Of a DNA stretch of 64,000 nucleotides, positions 24,371 to 33,782 are shown one piece after another. The position numbers and the translations under genes were made by a program. Positions within the stretch are counted from its first letter, which is position 1. Every line of letters starts with the position of its first letter. Where the stretch lies: positions 1 through 64,000 of the forward strand of contig CAZBXE010000006.1 of assembly GCA_964496125.1 (NCBI GenBank). The letters run 5' to 3'. Source of the DNA: CAZBXE01 sp964496125. Its GTDB lineage: Bacteria > Chlamydiota > Chlamydiia > Chlamydiales > CAZBXE01. A model generated the notes under the pieces. That model worked only from the letters and a program-made list of their open reading frames with translations, was not told where the DNA came from and made no database searches.

Positions 24371-26659
24371 ATGATGCAGAGGAAAACAAAAAAACCGCTC
24401 CCCCCCCCTCCCGCCCCCAAAAATGAGCTCTCCCAAGAAGCAAGAGGTTTTATGCTGCTTGCCTCATCCGCACTTTTGCTACTCAGCCTATTCAGCTTCT
24501 CCTTTGCCCCCCATGAAGGAAATTGGATTGGACTCATCGGTCACAGAATCAGCCTCTTACTCCATGCTGTCTTCGGTATAGGAAGCTACTTTGTTGTCCT
24601 CTACGTCGGCTGGGTAGGATGGCACTTTCTGTTTCGGAAAGAGATTGAAAACTTTTGGCAGAAAGTGGGTGTGTTCTGTCTCATGATAGTCTCTTTCAAT
24701 ATCCTCCTTTCGCTTTTAGAAGATCTCTATCCAAGGTTCAGCGCACTACTCGGCAAGTTTTTATATAACGCCTCGTACAAACAAAATCTGCGCTACCATT
24801 TGGGTGGAGCGCCCTTTTATTATCTCTATCAAGACCTACCTGGCTACAATCTCCATAGAATCATGAATCAGATGGGGGTAGCCCTTTTCTTCTCTAGCAC
24901 CCTTATTTTCTCCTGGCTCTATTTTGCTAAAGTCCCCCTCTCCCATTTAATCAACAAGATCGTGGCAAAATGGCAAGAAAGAAAAGAGGTGTGGGAGGAC
25001 GAAGAAGAGATTCTTCCTCTCGAAGAGATCGCCTATGTGGAGCCGATCAAAAGGGAATTTAAACCAAGGCCAACCCTGACGCAGAAAAAAGAAGAAAGTG
25101 AAATCTCCATTTCCATTCCTAAGCCTGCACTTATCACGGAAGCTCCGAAAGAGCCCCTTCTCACAAAAAGAGCCAAAGCTCTGAAGGCACAAGCAGTCTG
25201 GAACGGTGATTTTGGCAGCTACAGCCTTCCCCCTCTTTCTCTTGTCAGTGATGTCAAGAAGGTTGATCAAACACTTCTTCGAAAAGACCTTAAAAGGCAA
25301 GCAGAGGTGCTTGAAGAAACACTTCTTAGTTTTGGTATTGAGGCAAAAGTTGGACAAATCAACTGCGGCCCCACAATCACTTCCTTTGAAGTGCATCCTT
25401 CGATCGGTGTAAAGGTACAGAAAATCAAAGCCCTTGAAAATGACATTGCCCTCAATTTAGAAGCAAAATCGATTCGTATCATAGCCCCAATCCCTGGCAA
25501 AGCTGCTGTTGGGATCGAAGTGCCCAACACTACCCCGCAAGATGTTGGGTTTAAAGAAATACTTGCCTACTACCAGCAAAAAGGGATGGGGCTACAAATC
25601 CCTGTTCTTTTGGGTAAAGGGGTAGCCGGCGAATTTCTGATGAGTGATCTTGCAAAGATGCCCCACTGCCTTATTGCAGGGGCAACTGGCTCTGGAAAAT
25701 CGGTCTGCATCAACACAGTTGTGATGTCGATTCTTTTTTCCGCACGTCCCGATGAGATCAAGCTCATGATGGTCGACCCGAAAAAAGTGGAACTTACGCA
25801 GTATAGCCACCTGCCTCACATGATCGCACCTGTCATTACAGAACCCCTAGGTGCAGCTGCCGCTCTCAACTGGCTTGTGAAAGAAATGGAAAAGCGCTAT
25901 GAAATCCTAAAAAATCTAGGCGTCCGTAACGTACAAGCCTTTAATAGCCGCAAGAGAAATGAAGAGTTTGAGCAGTCGCTCGACATGGAAATTCCTGAAA
26001 AGATGTTCTATATCGTTGCCATCATTGATGAATTTGCAGACCTTATGATGATCTCGCAGCACGATATTGAAACGCCGATTGCACGGATTGCACAAATGGC
26101 AAGAGCTGTCGGAATCCACCTTATCCTAGCAACACAGCGCCCCTCACGTGAAGTCATCACGGGTCTTATCAAAGCTAACTTTCCCACCCGTATCAGTTTC
26201 AAGATGGCAAGCCGTGTCAACAGCCAAATCGTGCTGGATGAAGTAGGTGCAGAGAGCCTTATGGGTAATGGGGACATGCTCTTCTTGCCACCTCGCAGCT
26301 CAAGCCTCATCCGAGGGCAAGGCGCCTATATTGGCGATGAAGATATCATGCGTGTCATCCAGTTCATTAAAGAACAAGCGCCTCCCAACTACCTTATCCC
26401 CTCTTTTGATGAGGTAGATGAAGAAGATGCTCTTGTTGCTACCGGGAAAGAGAAAGGGGGAGATTCCCTCTTTGACAAAGCCAAAGAGATTGTACAGAGT
26501 GCGGGAAATGCCTCCACAACCTTCTTGCAACGCAAACTCAAAATCGGATACGCAAGAGCAGCCAGCCTGATCGATCAACTCGAAGAAGAGGGAATCATTG
26601 GCCCCCCCGACGGCAATAAAATAAGAAAACTTCTCAGCACCCGCGACGAGCCCCTCTGA
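24371..26659 (+). CDS. ftsK: DNA translocase FtsK
   Basis: A 762-residue septal DNA pump that segregates chromosomes and activates XerCD. The N-terminus has four transmembrane helices (about residues 30-190), then a short acidic/Lys-rich linker. The RecA-like motor carries the P-loop LIAGATGSGKSVCINT, MMVDPKKVEL, IIDEFADLMM and HLILATQRPSREVITG. The C-terminal gamma winged helix is QRKLKIGYARAASLIDQLEEEG. The ATG at 24371 (doubled) is preferred over an upstream TTG. The linker is much shorter than in E. coli. xerC lies elsewhere in the window at 42.6 kb. Confidence 0.95.
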   Translation: MMQRKTKKPLPPPPAPKNELSQEARGFMLLASSALLLLSLFSFSFAPHEGNWIGLIGHRISLLLHAVFGIGSYFVVLYVGWVGWHFLFRKEIENFWQKVGVFCLMIVSFNILLSLLEDLYPRFSALLGKFLYNASYKQNLRYHLGGAPFYYLYQDLPGYNLHRIMNQMGVALFFSSTLIFSWLYFAKVPLSHLINKIVAKWQERKEVWEDEEEILPLEEIAYVEPIKREFKPRPTLTQKKEESEISISIPKPALITEAPKEPLLTKRAKALKAQAVWNGDFGSYSLPPLSLVSDVKKVDQTLLRKDLKRQAEVLEETLLSFGIEAKVGQINCGPTITSFEVHPSIGVKVQKIKALENDIALNLEAKSIRIIAPIPGKAAVGIEVPNTTPQDVGFKEILAYYQQKGMGLQIPVLLGKGVAGEFLMSDLAKMPHCLIAGATGSGKSVCINTVVMSILFSARPDEIKLMMVDPKKVELTQYSHLPHMIAPVITEPLGAAAALNWLVKEMEKRYEILKNLGVRNVQAFNSRKRNEEFEQSLDMEIPEKMFYIVAIIDEFADLMMISQHDIETPIARIAQMARAVGIHLILATQRPSREVITGLIKANFPTRISFKMASRVNSQIVLDEVGAESLMGNGDMLFLPPRSSSLIRGQGAYIGDEDIMRVIQFIKEQAPPNYLIPSFDEVDEEDALVATGKEKGGDSLFDKAKEIVQSAGNASTTFLQRKLKIGYARAASLIDQLEEEGIIGPPDGNKIRKLLSTRDEPL

Positions 26660-26739
26660 TCTCTTACTCGCAAGGCCAAGCCAAAGTCTTATAGTAAAAG
26701 GCAGGTAAGGAGAAAGAGCTTTTTTTACCAAACGTACCT

Positions 26740-26755
26740 TTTGAGAATTGCAAAA
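26740..26755. repeat. 16-bp intergenic motif, copy 2
   Basis: TTTGAGAATTGCAAAA, identical to 19886-19901 and likewise followed by TGTAC. It lies between ftsK and the WalJ-like gene, just upstream of that gene's predicted promoter. Confidence 0.6.
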
Positions 26756-26777
26756 AGTGTACACTGGATTCATTCTG

Positions 26778-26806
26778 TTGCAATTAAGGACAAGCCCTAC
26801 TACAAT
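26778..26806 (+). promoter_or_regulatory. Predicted promoter of the MBL-fold hydrolase gene
   Basis: TTGCAA (26778-26783), a 17-base spacer and TACAAT (26801-26806). The start would be near 26813, leaving about 23 bases of leader. Confidence 0.5.
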
Positions 26807-26835
26807 ACAGCAAAAAAAACCACCCTAGGCTATCT

Positions 26836-27612
26836 ATGAAGGGATTTTGTCCCCTCGCATCGGGGTCTAAAGGCAATTGCCTCTACCTCGGCTCCGAAAA
26901 CACAAAAGTGCTCATTGACGCAGGTCTCAGCGGTAAAGCCACACTCTCAAAGCTCGCAGAAATAGGCGTTTCCATCGAAGAAATCGATGCCATCTTAGTG
27001 ACCCACGAACACGGCGACCACATCCGCGGTCTCAACATACTTGCCAAACGTTATAACATCCCCATTCTCGCCAACTACGAAACCGCCAGAGGGATCATCG
27101 AAGAAACCAAAGAGACGCCCCGCTTTAAGATATTTACAACCGGTGAGGTTTTTTCCTTTGGTGACCTCGAAATCCATCCCTTTAGCATTCAGCATGATAC
27201 GCCAGATCCTGTGGCATTTACAATCCATACTGGAGAGGCAAAATTTGGCATCTGCGCAGACCTTGGCTTTGTTACTACGTTGGTAAGGACAACACTACAA
27301 GATTGTAATATTCTCTATATTGAAGCAAACCACGAACCAAGCCTTGTGCATGCAAGCGCGCGTCCCCAAGTCTACAAGCAACGCGTTCTCGGCAGGTCAG
27401 GACACCTCTCAAATACTGCCTGCGGAGAGCTCATCCGCGATGTGCTTCATACCGGGCTTAAGCAGATCTACCTGGCTCACCTCTCGGAAGAATGCAATCG
27501 CCCAGAGCTTGCTCTCTCCATTGTTCACGAAACACTTGTAGAAGAAGGTCCCCTCCCCCCCATCCATATTGCTGCCCAACATCAGGTCAGTCATGCTTTC
27601 CATTTGCCCTAA
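26836..27612 (+). CDS. MBL-fold metal-dependent hydrolase (WalJ/YycJ-like)
   Basis: A 258-residue metallo-beta-lactamase-fold protein opening with FCPLASGSKGNCLYLGS, the characteristic WalJ/YycJ start. The metal-binding THEHGDHIRGL follows near residue 55, then HDTPDPV and CADLGFV carry further ligands. WalJ relatives are nucleases linked to chromosome replication and repair or cell-wall control; the role here is not determined. It has its own predicted promoter and stands after ftsK on the same strand. Confidence 0.85.
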   Translation: MKGFCPLASGSKGNCLYLGSENTKVLIDAGLSGKATLSKLAEIGVSIEEIDAILVTHEHGDHIRGLNILAKRYNIPILANYETARGIIEETKETPRFKIFTTGEVFSFGDLEIHPFSIQHDTPDPVAFTIHTGEAKFGICADLGFVTTLVRTTLQDCNILYIEANHEPSLVHASARPQVYKQRVLGRSGHLSNTACGELIRDVLHTGLKQIYLAHLSEECNRPELALSIVHETLVEEGPLPPIHIAAQHQVSHAFHLP

Positions 27613-27653
27613 AAACAAAAAACCGGATAAACCGAAGTTGAACTTAGGATTAG

Positions 27654-28032
27654 CCGGATTTTATTGTGATTAGCCTGCAGCCCTATTTCGAAAACTTTGG
27701 CAAGCGCATCGTAACCGATCTCATCAAGCAAAGATGGAACCAGGGCAAAGACGCTCATCTTTTCTTTTTTAGAGATGCCCATGGGCATGAAGTAGATCTG
27801 ATCTTCCGCTCAGGAAACGACCTTGTTCCCATCGAAATCAAACCTTCCATGACGTTCAACAAAGACTTTTTGAAAAATGTAAACTGTTTTCGGAAGGTCG
27901 CAGAAGAAAGATGCCACAAGGGATATATTCATCTACACCGGAAAGGATGAAAGCAGCGTAGGGGCCATCCAGCTTCTCAATTACGAGCACGCCGCAAAAG
28001 CCGTTCAATCGTTTACTGGAACATGTCTTTGA
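27654..28032 (+). pseudogene. Remnant of a DUF4143-containing ATP-binding protein
   Basis: Only the C-terminal nuclease-like DUF4143 part survives: LQPYFENFGKRIVTDLIKQR, HLFFFRDAHGHEVDLIFRSG, then VPIEIKPSMTFNKDF. No start or AAA ATPase half is present; a stop codon ends the frame just upstream at 27651-27653. Near 27925 the reading shifts by one base: the first frame runs into a stop at 27952, while the next frame continues with IYTGKDESSVGAIQLLNY, the expected family ending, to a TGA at 28030-28032. The gene is therefore both 5'-truncated and frameshifted, and its end runs into the converging dnaJ gene. Confidence 0.8.
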
Positions 28033-29185
28033 GTTTTTTGAGGAAGCCGGCCTGTGTAGGCTGGTTTTTGGGGCTTTCCAGTGTTGCAAGCTCTTGCAAA
28101 AGTTCCTTCTGACGAGTGCTTAAGCTTGTAGGCGTCTCGACAAGTACCTTGACAAGCAAGTCGCCCATCCCGCGCCCATGTACGCTCGGGAAACCTTCTT
28201 CTTTCACGCGAAGAGTTTTTCCTGTCTGCGTCCCTTCTGGAATCGTGATACGGCAGGAATGCCGAATGCCAGGAACTTCCTTTTTGCAGCCAAGCGCTGC
28301 TTCCGTAAAACTAATCGGCAGCTCAATCAGAACATCATTACCTACGCGCTCAAACACAGAATGTGGCTCCACGGTTACAAACACATAAAGATCACCCTTG
28401 GGGCCGCCGCCTGGCCCCGCATCGCCATATCCACTCATCTTAAGACGCATGCCTGAATCGACACCAGCAGGAATATGCACTTTCACGTGCTGCTTTTCTT
28501 TGACAACTCCCTGGCCCTGGCAATGACCACACGGATTCGTAACTACCTGCCCCTCACCTTGACAGTCTGGGCAAATAGCAGACATACTGAAAAAACCGCG
28601 CTGCTCTAAAACCTGACCTGCGCCGGCGCACCGACGGCACCTTTGCACTCCATCCTTTGACTTCGACCCCGAACCATGACATTCATTACAAGTAACATAA
28701 TTCGTAACAACAAGCTCCTTATCTACGCCCAAGGCCGCTTCTAAGAAGGAAATACTCATGTTAACGCGCTTACTCGCCCCTTGCCTTTGGGTCGGTCCGC
28801 CACGCCGTCCGCCGCCACCCCCAAAGAATGACTCAAAGACTGTATCACCACCGCCACCACCACCAAAAGCACCCATAAAGGTACGAAGCGCCTCTTCCAT
28901 AGAAGAAAAGCCGGCTGCCCCGCCTGGATGGCCACCCATCCCTGCACCACGTAGAGCATCCGCACCGTACTGGTCATACATTTTGCGCTTTTTCTCGTCG
29001 CTTAAGACTTCGTAGGCTTCAGAAATTTGCTTAAATTTAGCTTCGGCTTCAGCATCACCCGGATTGCGATCAGGGTGATACTTCAAGGCTTGTTTACGAT
29101 AAGCCTTTTTGATGTCCTCTTGTGAGGCGCCTTTTTCGAGTTCGAGTAGGGTATAATAATCCACAGACGCTTTCTTTGTTACCAT
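28013..29185 (-). CDS. dnaJ: Chaperone protein DnaJ
   Basis: A 390-residue type I Hsp40 co-chaperone of DnaK. It has a J domain with HPDRNPGD (about 34-41), a Gly/Phe-rich linker including GGGGGGDTVFESFFGGGGG, and four zinc-finger CxxCxGxG motifs (CNECHGSG, CRRCAGAG, CPDCQGEG, CGHCQGQG). The C-terminal substrate-binding domains (VHIPAGVDSGMRLKMSGYGD) follow. It lies downstream of rpsU on the same strand, the chlamydial order. Confidence 0.97.
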   Translation of the reverse strand: MVTKKASVDYYTLLELEKGASQEDIKKAYRKQALKYHPDRNPGDAEAEAKFKQISEAYEVLSDEKKRKMYDQYGADALRGAGMGGHPGGAAGFSSMEEALRTFMGAFGGGGGGDTVFESFFGGGGGRRGGPTQRQGASKRVNMSISFLEAALGVDKELVVTNYVTCNECHGSGSKSKDGVQRCRRCAGAGQVLEQRGFFSMSAICPDCQGEGQVVTNPCGHCQGQGVVKEKQHVKVHIPAGVDSGMRLKMSGYGDAGPGGGPKGDLYVFVTVEPHSVFERVGNDVLIELPISFTEAALGCKKEVPGIRHSCRITIPEGTQTGKTLRVKEEGFPSVHGRGMGDLLVKVLVETPTSLSTRQKELLQELATLESPKNQPTQAGFLKKLKDMFQ

Positions 29186-29225
29186 TGTTCTCGTTCCAAA
29201 ATCCTAAAAGGATGTTAACAAAAGA

Positions 29226-29239
29226 AGCCCTAGGGCTTA
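29226..29239. repeat. 14-bp perfect palindrome at the rpsU stop
   Basis: AAGCCCTAGGGCTT is self-complementary and includes the rpsU stop codon on the minus strand. It sits between rpsU and dnaJ. It may form a small hairpin in the shared transcript, but there is no T-run after it. Confidence 0.5.
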
Positions 29240-29407
29240 TCTCTTCTTATACTTTACTGCAGCTTTGGATTTAGCACGCTTACTTACGGAAGGTTTTGAG
29301 TAAAAGCGATGCGCCTTTACAGCCTTCATTACGCCTTCTTTATCTAATCTTTTCTTTAAAATGCGAAGGGCTTTCTCAATTGAATCAACGACACGAACTT
29401 TTACCAC
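29237..29407 (-). CDS. rpsU: 30S ribosomal protein S21
   Basis: A 56-residue basic protein read on the minus strand: VKVRVVDSIEKALRILKKR, then LDKEGVMKAVKAHRFYSKP and an Arg/Lys-rich tail. This is the S21 pattern. The start is a GTG at 29407 with AGG about eight bases upstream; no ATG is available in frame nearby. It lies 51 bp before dnaJ, matching the chlamydial rs21-dnaJ order. Confidence 0.95.
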   Translation of the reverse strand: MVKVRVVDSIEKALRILKKRLDKEGVMKAVKAHRFYSKPSVSKRAKSKAAVKYKKR

Positions 29408-29491
29408 AACGACCTAACTTTCTCTTCGGTTTCGAAATTTGTATCAAACTTGTTTAGAATATACACTAACTCTGGCTTATAAAGCAAGAGG

Positions 29492-30109
29492 TCAGCGCAG
29501 ATAGAGCAGATCAAGGCATGCTTTCTTAGAAAAAAACCCTCTTTCAAACTTTTCTTTACCAAGACGAAACAACTCCTTAGCATCAGGCAGCACTTCTTGC
29601 CACTGCCAATCCTGTCTCTTTTCTACCCTTTCCGCAACTAGAGAGGGCTCGGGACCTATGAGTAAGGGCACCTTCGGAAGCTCTTCAACAGGCACTAAAG
29701 CAGGCCCCTCTTGCCAATACACTTGCCCACTTCTTCGCTCCCCTTTTTGCACATAGACACCTCCCGACTTTGCATCCACAAGGGAGACAAAAGGCCCTTC
29801 TTGCTCTGGAACAAAGGCCGACAAGCTGCACACCCCCACCAAGGGAATGCTCTCTGCATAGGCAAACGCCTTAGCCACAATGCAGCCAGCCCGAATGCCT
29901 GTGTAAGAACCTGGTCCAACCCCTGCAATCACAAGAGAGAACCTGTTTGCTGAAAGCGCCAAATCATTTAGCAATGTCTCCAAAGCAGGAAGAAGATGGG
30001 AGGAATTCTGAAAACCAAAGGGAAGATGTTTTTCTACAATAAGAACATCTTGTTCGAAGATGGCAACAACACCCCTCTTCGTGCTTGTTTCAATCAAGAG
30101 AGAATACAT
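29492..30109 (-). CDS. tsaB: tRNA threonylcarbamoyladenosine biosynthesis protein TsaB
   Basis: A 205-residue ASKHA-fold protein that with TsaC, TsaD and TsaE installs t6A at position 37 of ANN-decoding tRNAs. Recognised from LLIETSTKRGVVAIF, HSSHLLPALE-type segment (NSSHLLPALETLL), VIAGVGPGSYTGIRAG and LVDAKSGGVYVQ. It overlaps the end of dgt by 16 bp, so the two are translationally coupled. Downstream comes rpsU after an 84-bp gap. Confidence 0.92.
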   Translation of the reverse strand: MYSLLIETSTKRGVVAIFEQDVLIVEKHLPFGFQNSSHLLPALETLLNDLALSANRFSLVIAGVGPGSYTGIRAGCIVAKAFAYAESIPLVGVCSLSAFVPEQEGPFVSLVDAKSGGVYVQKGERRSGQVYWQEGPALVPVEELPKVPLLIGPEPSLVAERVEKRQDWQWQEVLPDAKELFRLGKEKFERGFFSKKACLDLLYLR

Positions 30110-31200
30110 TTGGGAACAACCAGGTTCTCAAGTGTTCGAATAAAGTAAGAATCGGTCATGCCTGAAATGTAATCGACAACAAACTGCGGTCCTGTCCAGC
30201 TTTGCAAATACTTCTCAGGCTTTGTTCTTAGGTAGTGCTCGAAAAGATAGCTTTTTGTGCCATGGGTTTTAAAGTCTTCAAGAAGCATCGTAAAAAGATA
30301 ACGGTATCCCCGCTCAATCTTTGTCGATTCACTCTTTAACTTAGGATGGAAATAGATCCTCTCAAAGTTAAACGTACGGATGGTGTTGATCGCCTCCAAA
30401 ACAACAGGTGAACAGGCTATATAGTCTCGATCCAAGCTCTCTTCGATTAAATCAGAAGCTACATTTTTTTTCATCTCTGCGCCGCTTGCGCCAAGCTGCG
30501 TGCGTGGCACATCTTCTCTTCTGATCAGTCCTAGTCGGATTGCATCTTCAAGATCCCTTGCTAAGTAACAAACCGTGTCGCAAAACTTCACAAGACACCC
30601 CTCCAGTGACGCGGGCATAAGTCCCACATCTGGATTTTCTTTCTTAAGGAGAAGCTCCTTCTCATGATCCTGCCACGTCTTGTCAAAAACAGGCTCTAGC
30701 TTGGATGTCCGCAGCCCACCATCGTGACAAAGAAAGCCATCGAGTACGGCAAGCCCTAAATTTAAAGGTTCTAAGATCGTAAACAGCCGACAAGACTGCC
30801 ATGGATGAGCATAGTGACCTACGCCAAACTCCATTGTAAGGGCATCTAAATATCCTTCCCCTTCATGTCCAAACGGAGGATGACCCACATCATGCCCTAA
30901 GGCAATCGCTTCAATCAGGTTTGTATTGAGCCGCAAAACCTCTCCAATACCACGTGCAAAATTGCTGACAAGCTGTACGTGGAGGGCGCGATTTGAGATA
31001 TGATCATTCGGCAGCAAATAGACAACCTGCGTCTTGTCTACATAGCGAGCATACGCCTTTGACTCGATAATGCGATCTACATCGCGCTTGTAAGGCACTC
31101 TATGATCTTCATCCTCAGGGACTTGCCGTGAATGATTTTTTGAAAAAGCTGCCCTTGCAAAGAGCACGCCTTCTTCCGATAATTCGCGTCTTGTTTTCAT
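30094..31200 (-). CDS. dgt: Deoxyguanosinetriphosphate triphosphohydrolase-like protein
   Basis: A 368-residue HD-domain protein of the dGTPase family, which cleaves dNTPs to nucleoside and triphosphate. Family marks are DRIIESKAYARYVDKTQV near the N-terminus, the metal-binding NLIEAIALGHDVGHPPFGHEGEGYL (H...HD), FLCHDGG and VKFCDTVCYLARDLEDAI. It is in the shorter non-E. coli subgroup. It is divergent from lon and coupled to tsaB. Confidence 0.92.
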   Translation of the reverse strand: MKTRRELSEEGVLFARAAFSKNHSRQVPEDEDHRVPYKRDVDRIIESKAYARYVDKTQVVYLLPNDHISNRALHVQLVSNFARGIGEVLRLNTNLIEAIALGHDVGHPPFGHEGEGYLDALTMEFGVGHYAHPWQSCRLFTILEPLNLGLAVLDGFLCHDGGLRTSKLEPVFDKTWQDHEKELLLKKENPDVGLMPASLEGCLVKFCDTVCYLARDLEDAIRLGLIRREDVPRTQLGASGAEMKKNVASDLIEESLDRDYIACSPVVLEAINTIRTFNFERIYFHPKLKSESTKIERGYRYLFTMLLEDFKTHGTKSYLFEHYLRTKPEKYLQSWTGPQFVVDYISGMTDSYFIRTLENLVVPKCILS

Positions 31201-31275
31201 AACCGCTTCAGTGTAAACAAATCAAACAAATTCTACAAGTTTCTCGCATTGCAAATTTTCTAAGGGAGTGTTATT

Positions 31276-33780
31276 ATGCCTCAGGAAGGACGCATATATA
31301 AAGGAGCTAACTTGCATAACGATCGGGAAGAATCCAACTCTGTGGAAGCAGAACTCGAAAAGGCCGTGATCCATTCCTTGGAATCAGCGCCCGAGCGCCC
31401 TAAAAAAAAGTCGAATCTACCAAAAGAAGTTTATCTCTTTCCCCTCATCAGACGTCCCTTTTTTCCCGGAATGGCAGCTCCCATCGTTGTCGAACCTGGC
31501 CCTTTCTATGAGGTGCTCAAGCAAGTCGCTAAATCGGAACAAAAGTGTGTAGGCCTTGTCTTAACAAAGAGAGAGGAAGCTGACATCTACACTGCAACGC
31601 TAGATGACATGCACAAAGTGGGCGTTCTCGCCCGAATCCTTCGCATCATCCCGATGGAGCAAGGAGGGGCGCAGGTGATTCTCAATATGGAAAAGAGAAT
31701 CATTATCCTAGGAAAGGCAGCGGATAAAAAAAACCTTAAAGCTAAAGTGAAGTACCACGACGAGCCCTCGAAGCTTACAAAAGAGCTCAAAGCCTATGCG
31801 ATTAGCATCATCTCCACTATTAAGGATCTTTTAAAATTAAATCCCCTCTTCAAAGAGGAGCTTCAAATCTTCCTGGGACACTCTGACTTCACAGAGCCTG
31901 GAAAGCTTGCCGATTTTGCCGTAACCTTAACCACTGCCAGCCGCGAAGAACAGCAAGAGGTTCTTGAAACCTTTGAGGTACAAGGAAGAATCGATAAAGC
32001 TCTCAATATTCTCAAGAAAGAACTTGATCTGAGTAAGCTCCAAAACAGCATCAATCAAAAAATTGAGGCTACCATCTCAAGAAGTCAAAGGGAGTTTTTC
32101 CTACGAGAGCAACTGCGCACGATCCGCAAGGAGCTAGGGATTGAAAAAGATGAGAAAGCACACGATAAGGAAAAATTTGAAGAGCGCATGAAGGCTCGCC
32201 ACGTTCCCGAAGAAGTTGCCCTTGTCATCGAAGAAGAGATGGAAAAAATGTCAGCCCTCGACATCCAATCTGCAGAATACGGCGTCGTTCGGGGCTATCT
32301 AGATTGGCTGACCATTGTCCCTTGGGGTATTACAGGGGAAGAGAATGCAGACCTCGATGAAGCTAAAAAAATTCTTGAGCAAGACCACTACGGCCTTGAG
32401 GATATCAAGACGCGCATACTTGAATTTATTGCAGTTGGTAACCTGACAAAAGGGCTTCGAGGCAACATCATCGGACTTATCGGGCCTCCCGGAGTGGGTA
32501 AAACAAGCATTGGACGTAGCATCGCGCGGGCTCTTGGCCGCAAGTTTTACCGTTTCTCCGTTGGTGGGATGCGCGATGAAGCTGAGATCAAGGGGCACAG
32601 AAGAACATATGTAGGCGCTATGCCTGGCAAGATGATCCAAGCCCTCAAGTACTGCCAGACGATGAACCCGGTCATCATGCTTGATGAAGTAGATAAAATT
32701 GGCTCTAGCTACCAAGGCGACCCTGCTTCAGCTCTCCTTGAAGTTCTTGATCCTGAGCAGAATAAAGAGTTTCTCGACCACTACCTTGACGTACGGTGCG
32801 ACCTTTCCAATGTCTTATTCATTGTCACCGGGAACCTAATCGATACCATTCCTGAGCCTCTGAAGGATAGGATGGAAATCCTCCGTCTTCCTGGCTATAT
32901 CATGGAAGAAAAACTTGCGATTGCAACAAAGTACTTAGTTCCGCGTAACCGTAAAAGCATGGGAATCAAGGCAAACCAAGTCAGCTTTGACAAAGAGGCT
33001 CTCCGCTCCATCATCAACGGCTACGCAAGAGAATCAGGCGTTCGCTCCCTAGAGAGCAACATCAAGAAGATCTTGAGAAAAATCGCAGTGAAAATAGTGA
33101 ATGAGCAGAAGAAAGAAAGCGGCGAAAAAGCAAAGAAATATGAAATCACAAAAGACAACATCGAGTCGTATCTTGGTAAACCCATTTTTCTTAGCGATCG
33201 TTACTACGAACGTCCCCCTGTAGGCGTGGCCACAGGGCTTGCCTGGACATCTCTCGGTGGTACTGTTCTCTACATCGAAGCGATTAAAGTTGCAGGTGAA
33301 AAGACAGCCATGAAGTTGACCGGCCAAGCTGGCGCAGTTATGAAAGAATCTGCTGAAATTGCCTGGAGCTATTTACATAGTGCCGTACACAAATATGCCC
33401 CTGGGTTTACCTTCTTTGAAAATTCTCAGGTACACATCCACATACCAGAAGGCGCAACCCCAAAAGATGGGCCATCTGCTGGGATTACCATGGTAGCTGC
33501 ACTCTTATCCCTCTTGACAGATACACCTATCTTGCAAGATCTAGGGATGACAGGAGAGCTTACCCTTACAGGGCGCGTTCTTCCGATTGGAGGCGTAAAA
33601 GAGAAGTTAATTGCCGCAAGGCGCTCGGGACTAAAAACTGTCATCCTGCCTAAGGAAAACAAACGGGATGTAGACGAATTGCCAAGCCACATCAAGAAAG
33701 GTCTCGACCTCCATCTCGTTGATCACTTTGATCAGGTGTTCGCCATTGCCTTCGAGAAAAAGGACAGGGAAAACTGGTAG
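31276..33780 (+). CDS. lon: ATP-dependent protease Lon
   Basis: An 834-residue cytosolic quality-control protease. The N-terminal substrate-binding domain starts near YLFPLIRRPFFPGM, followed by a coiled coil, an AAA+ domain with IGPPGVGKTSIGRSIA and VIMLDEVDKIG, and a C-terminal protease domain. The catalytic serine lies in PKDGPSAGITM and the lysine in GGVKEKLIAARRSGL. GGGAG precedes the ATG. It starts divergently from dgt and is followed after 2 bp by the rfaE2-like gene. Confidence 0.97.
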   Translation: MPQEGRIYKGANLHNDREESNSVEAELEKAVIHSLESAPERPKKKSNLPKEVYLFPLIRRPFFPGMAAPIVVEPGPFYEVLKQVAKSEQKCVGLVLTKREEADIYTATLDDMHKVGVLARILRIIPMEQGGAQVILNMEKRIIILGKAADKKNLKAKVKYHDEPSKLTKELKAYAISIISTIKDLLKLNPLFKEELQIFLGHSDFTEPGKLADFAVTLTTASREEQQEVLETFEVQGRIDKALNILKKELDLSKLQNSINQKIEATISRSQREFFLREQLRTIRKELGIEKDEKAHDKEKFEERMKARHVPEEVALVIEEEMEKMSALDIQSAEYGVVRGYLDWLTIVPWGITGEENADLDEAKKILEQDHYGLEDIKTRILEFIAVGNLTKGLRGNIIGLIGPPGVGKTSIGRSIARALGRKFYRFSVGGMRDEAEIKGHRRTYVGAMPGKMIQALKYCQTMNPVIMLDEVDKIGSSYQGDPASALLEVLDPEQNKEFLDHYLDVRCDLSNVLFIVTGNLIDTIPEPLKDRMEILRLPGYIMEEKLAIATKYLVPRNRKSMGIKANQVSFDKEALRSIINGYARESGVRSLESNIKKILRKIAVKIVNEQKKESGEKAKKYEITKDNIESYLGKPIFLSDRYYERPPVGVATGLAWTSLGGTVLYIEAIKVAGEKTAMKLTGQAGAVMKESAEIAWSYLHSAVHKYAPGFTFFENSQVHIHIPEGATPKDGPSAGITMVAALLSLLTDTPILQDLGMTGELTLTGRVLPIGGVKEKLIAARRSGLKTVILPKENKRDVDELPSHIKKGLDLHLVDHFDQVFAIAFEKKDRENW

Positions 33781-33782
33781 TT

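Noticed and set aside
31249..31277. TTGCAA-N17-TATTAT as a lon promoter
   Set aside because: The -10 box would overlap the lon ATG, which has a good GGGAG ribosome binding site, so transcription must begin further upstream.
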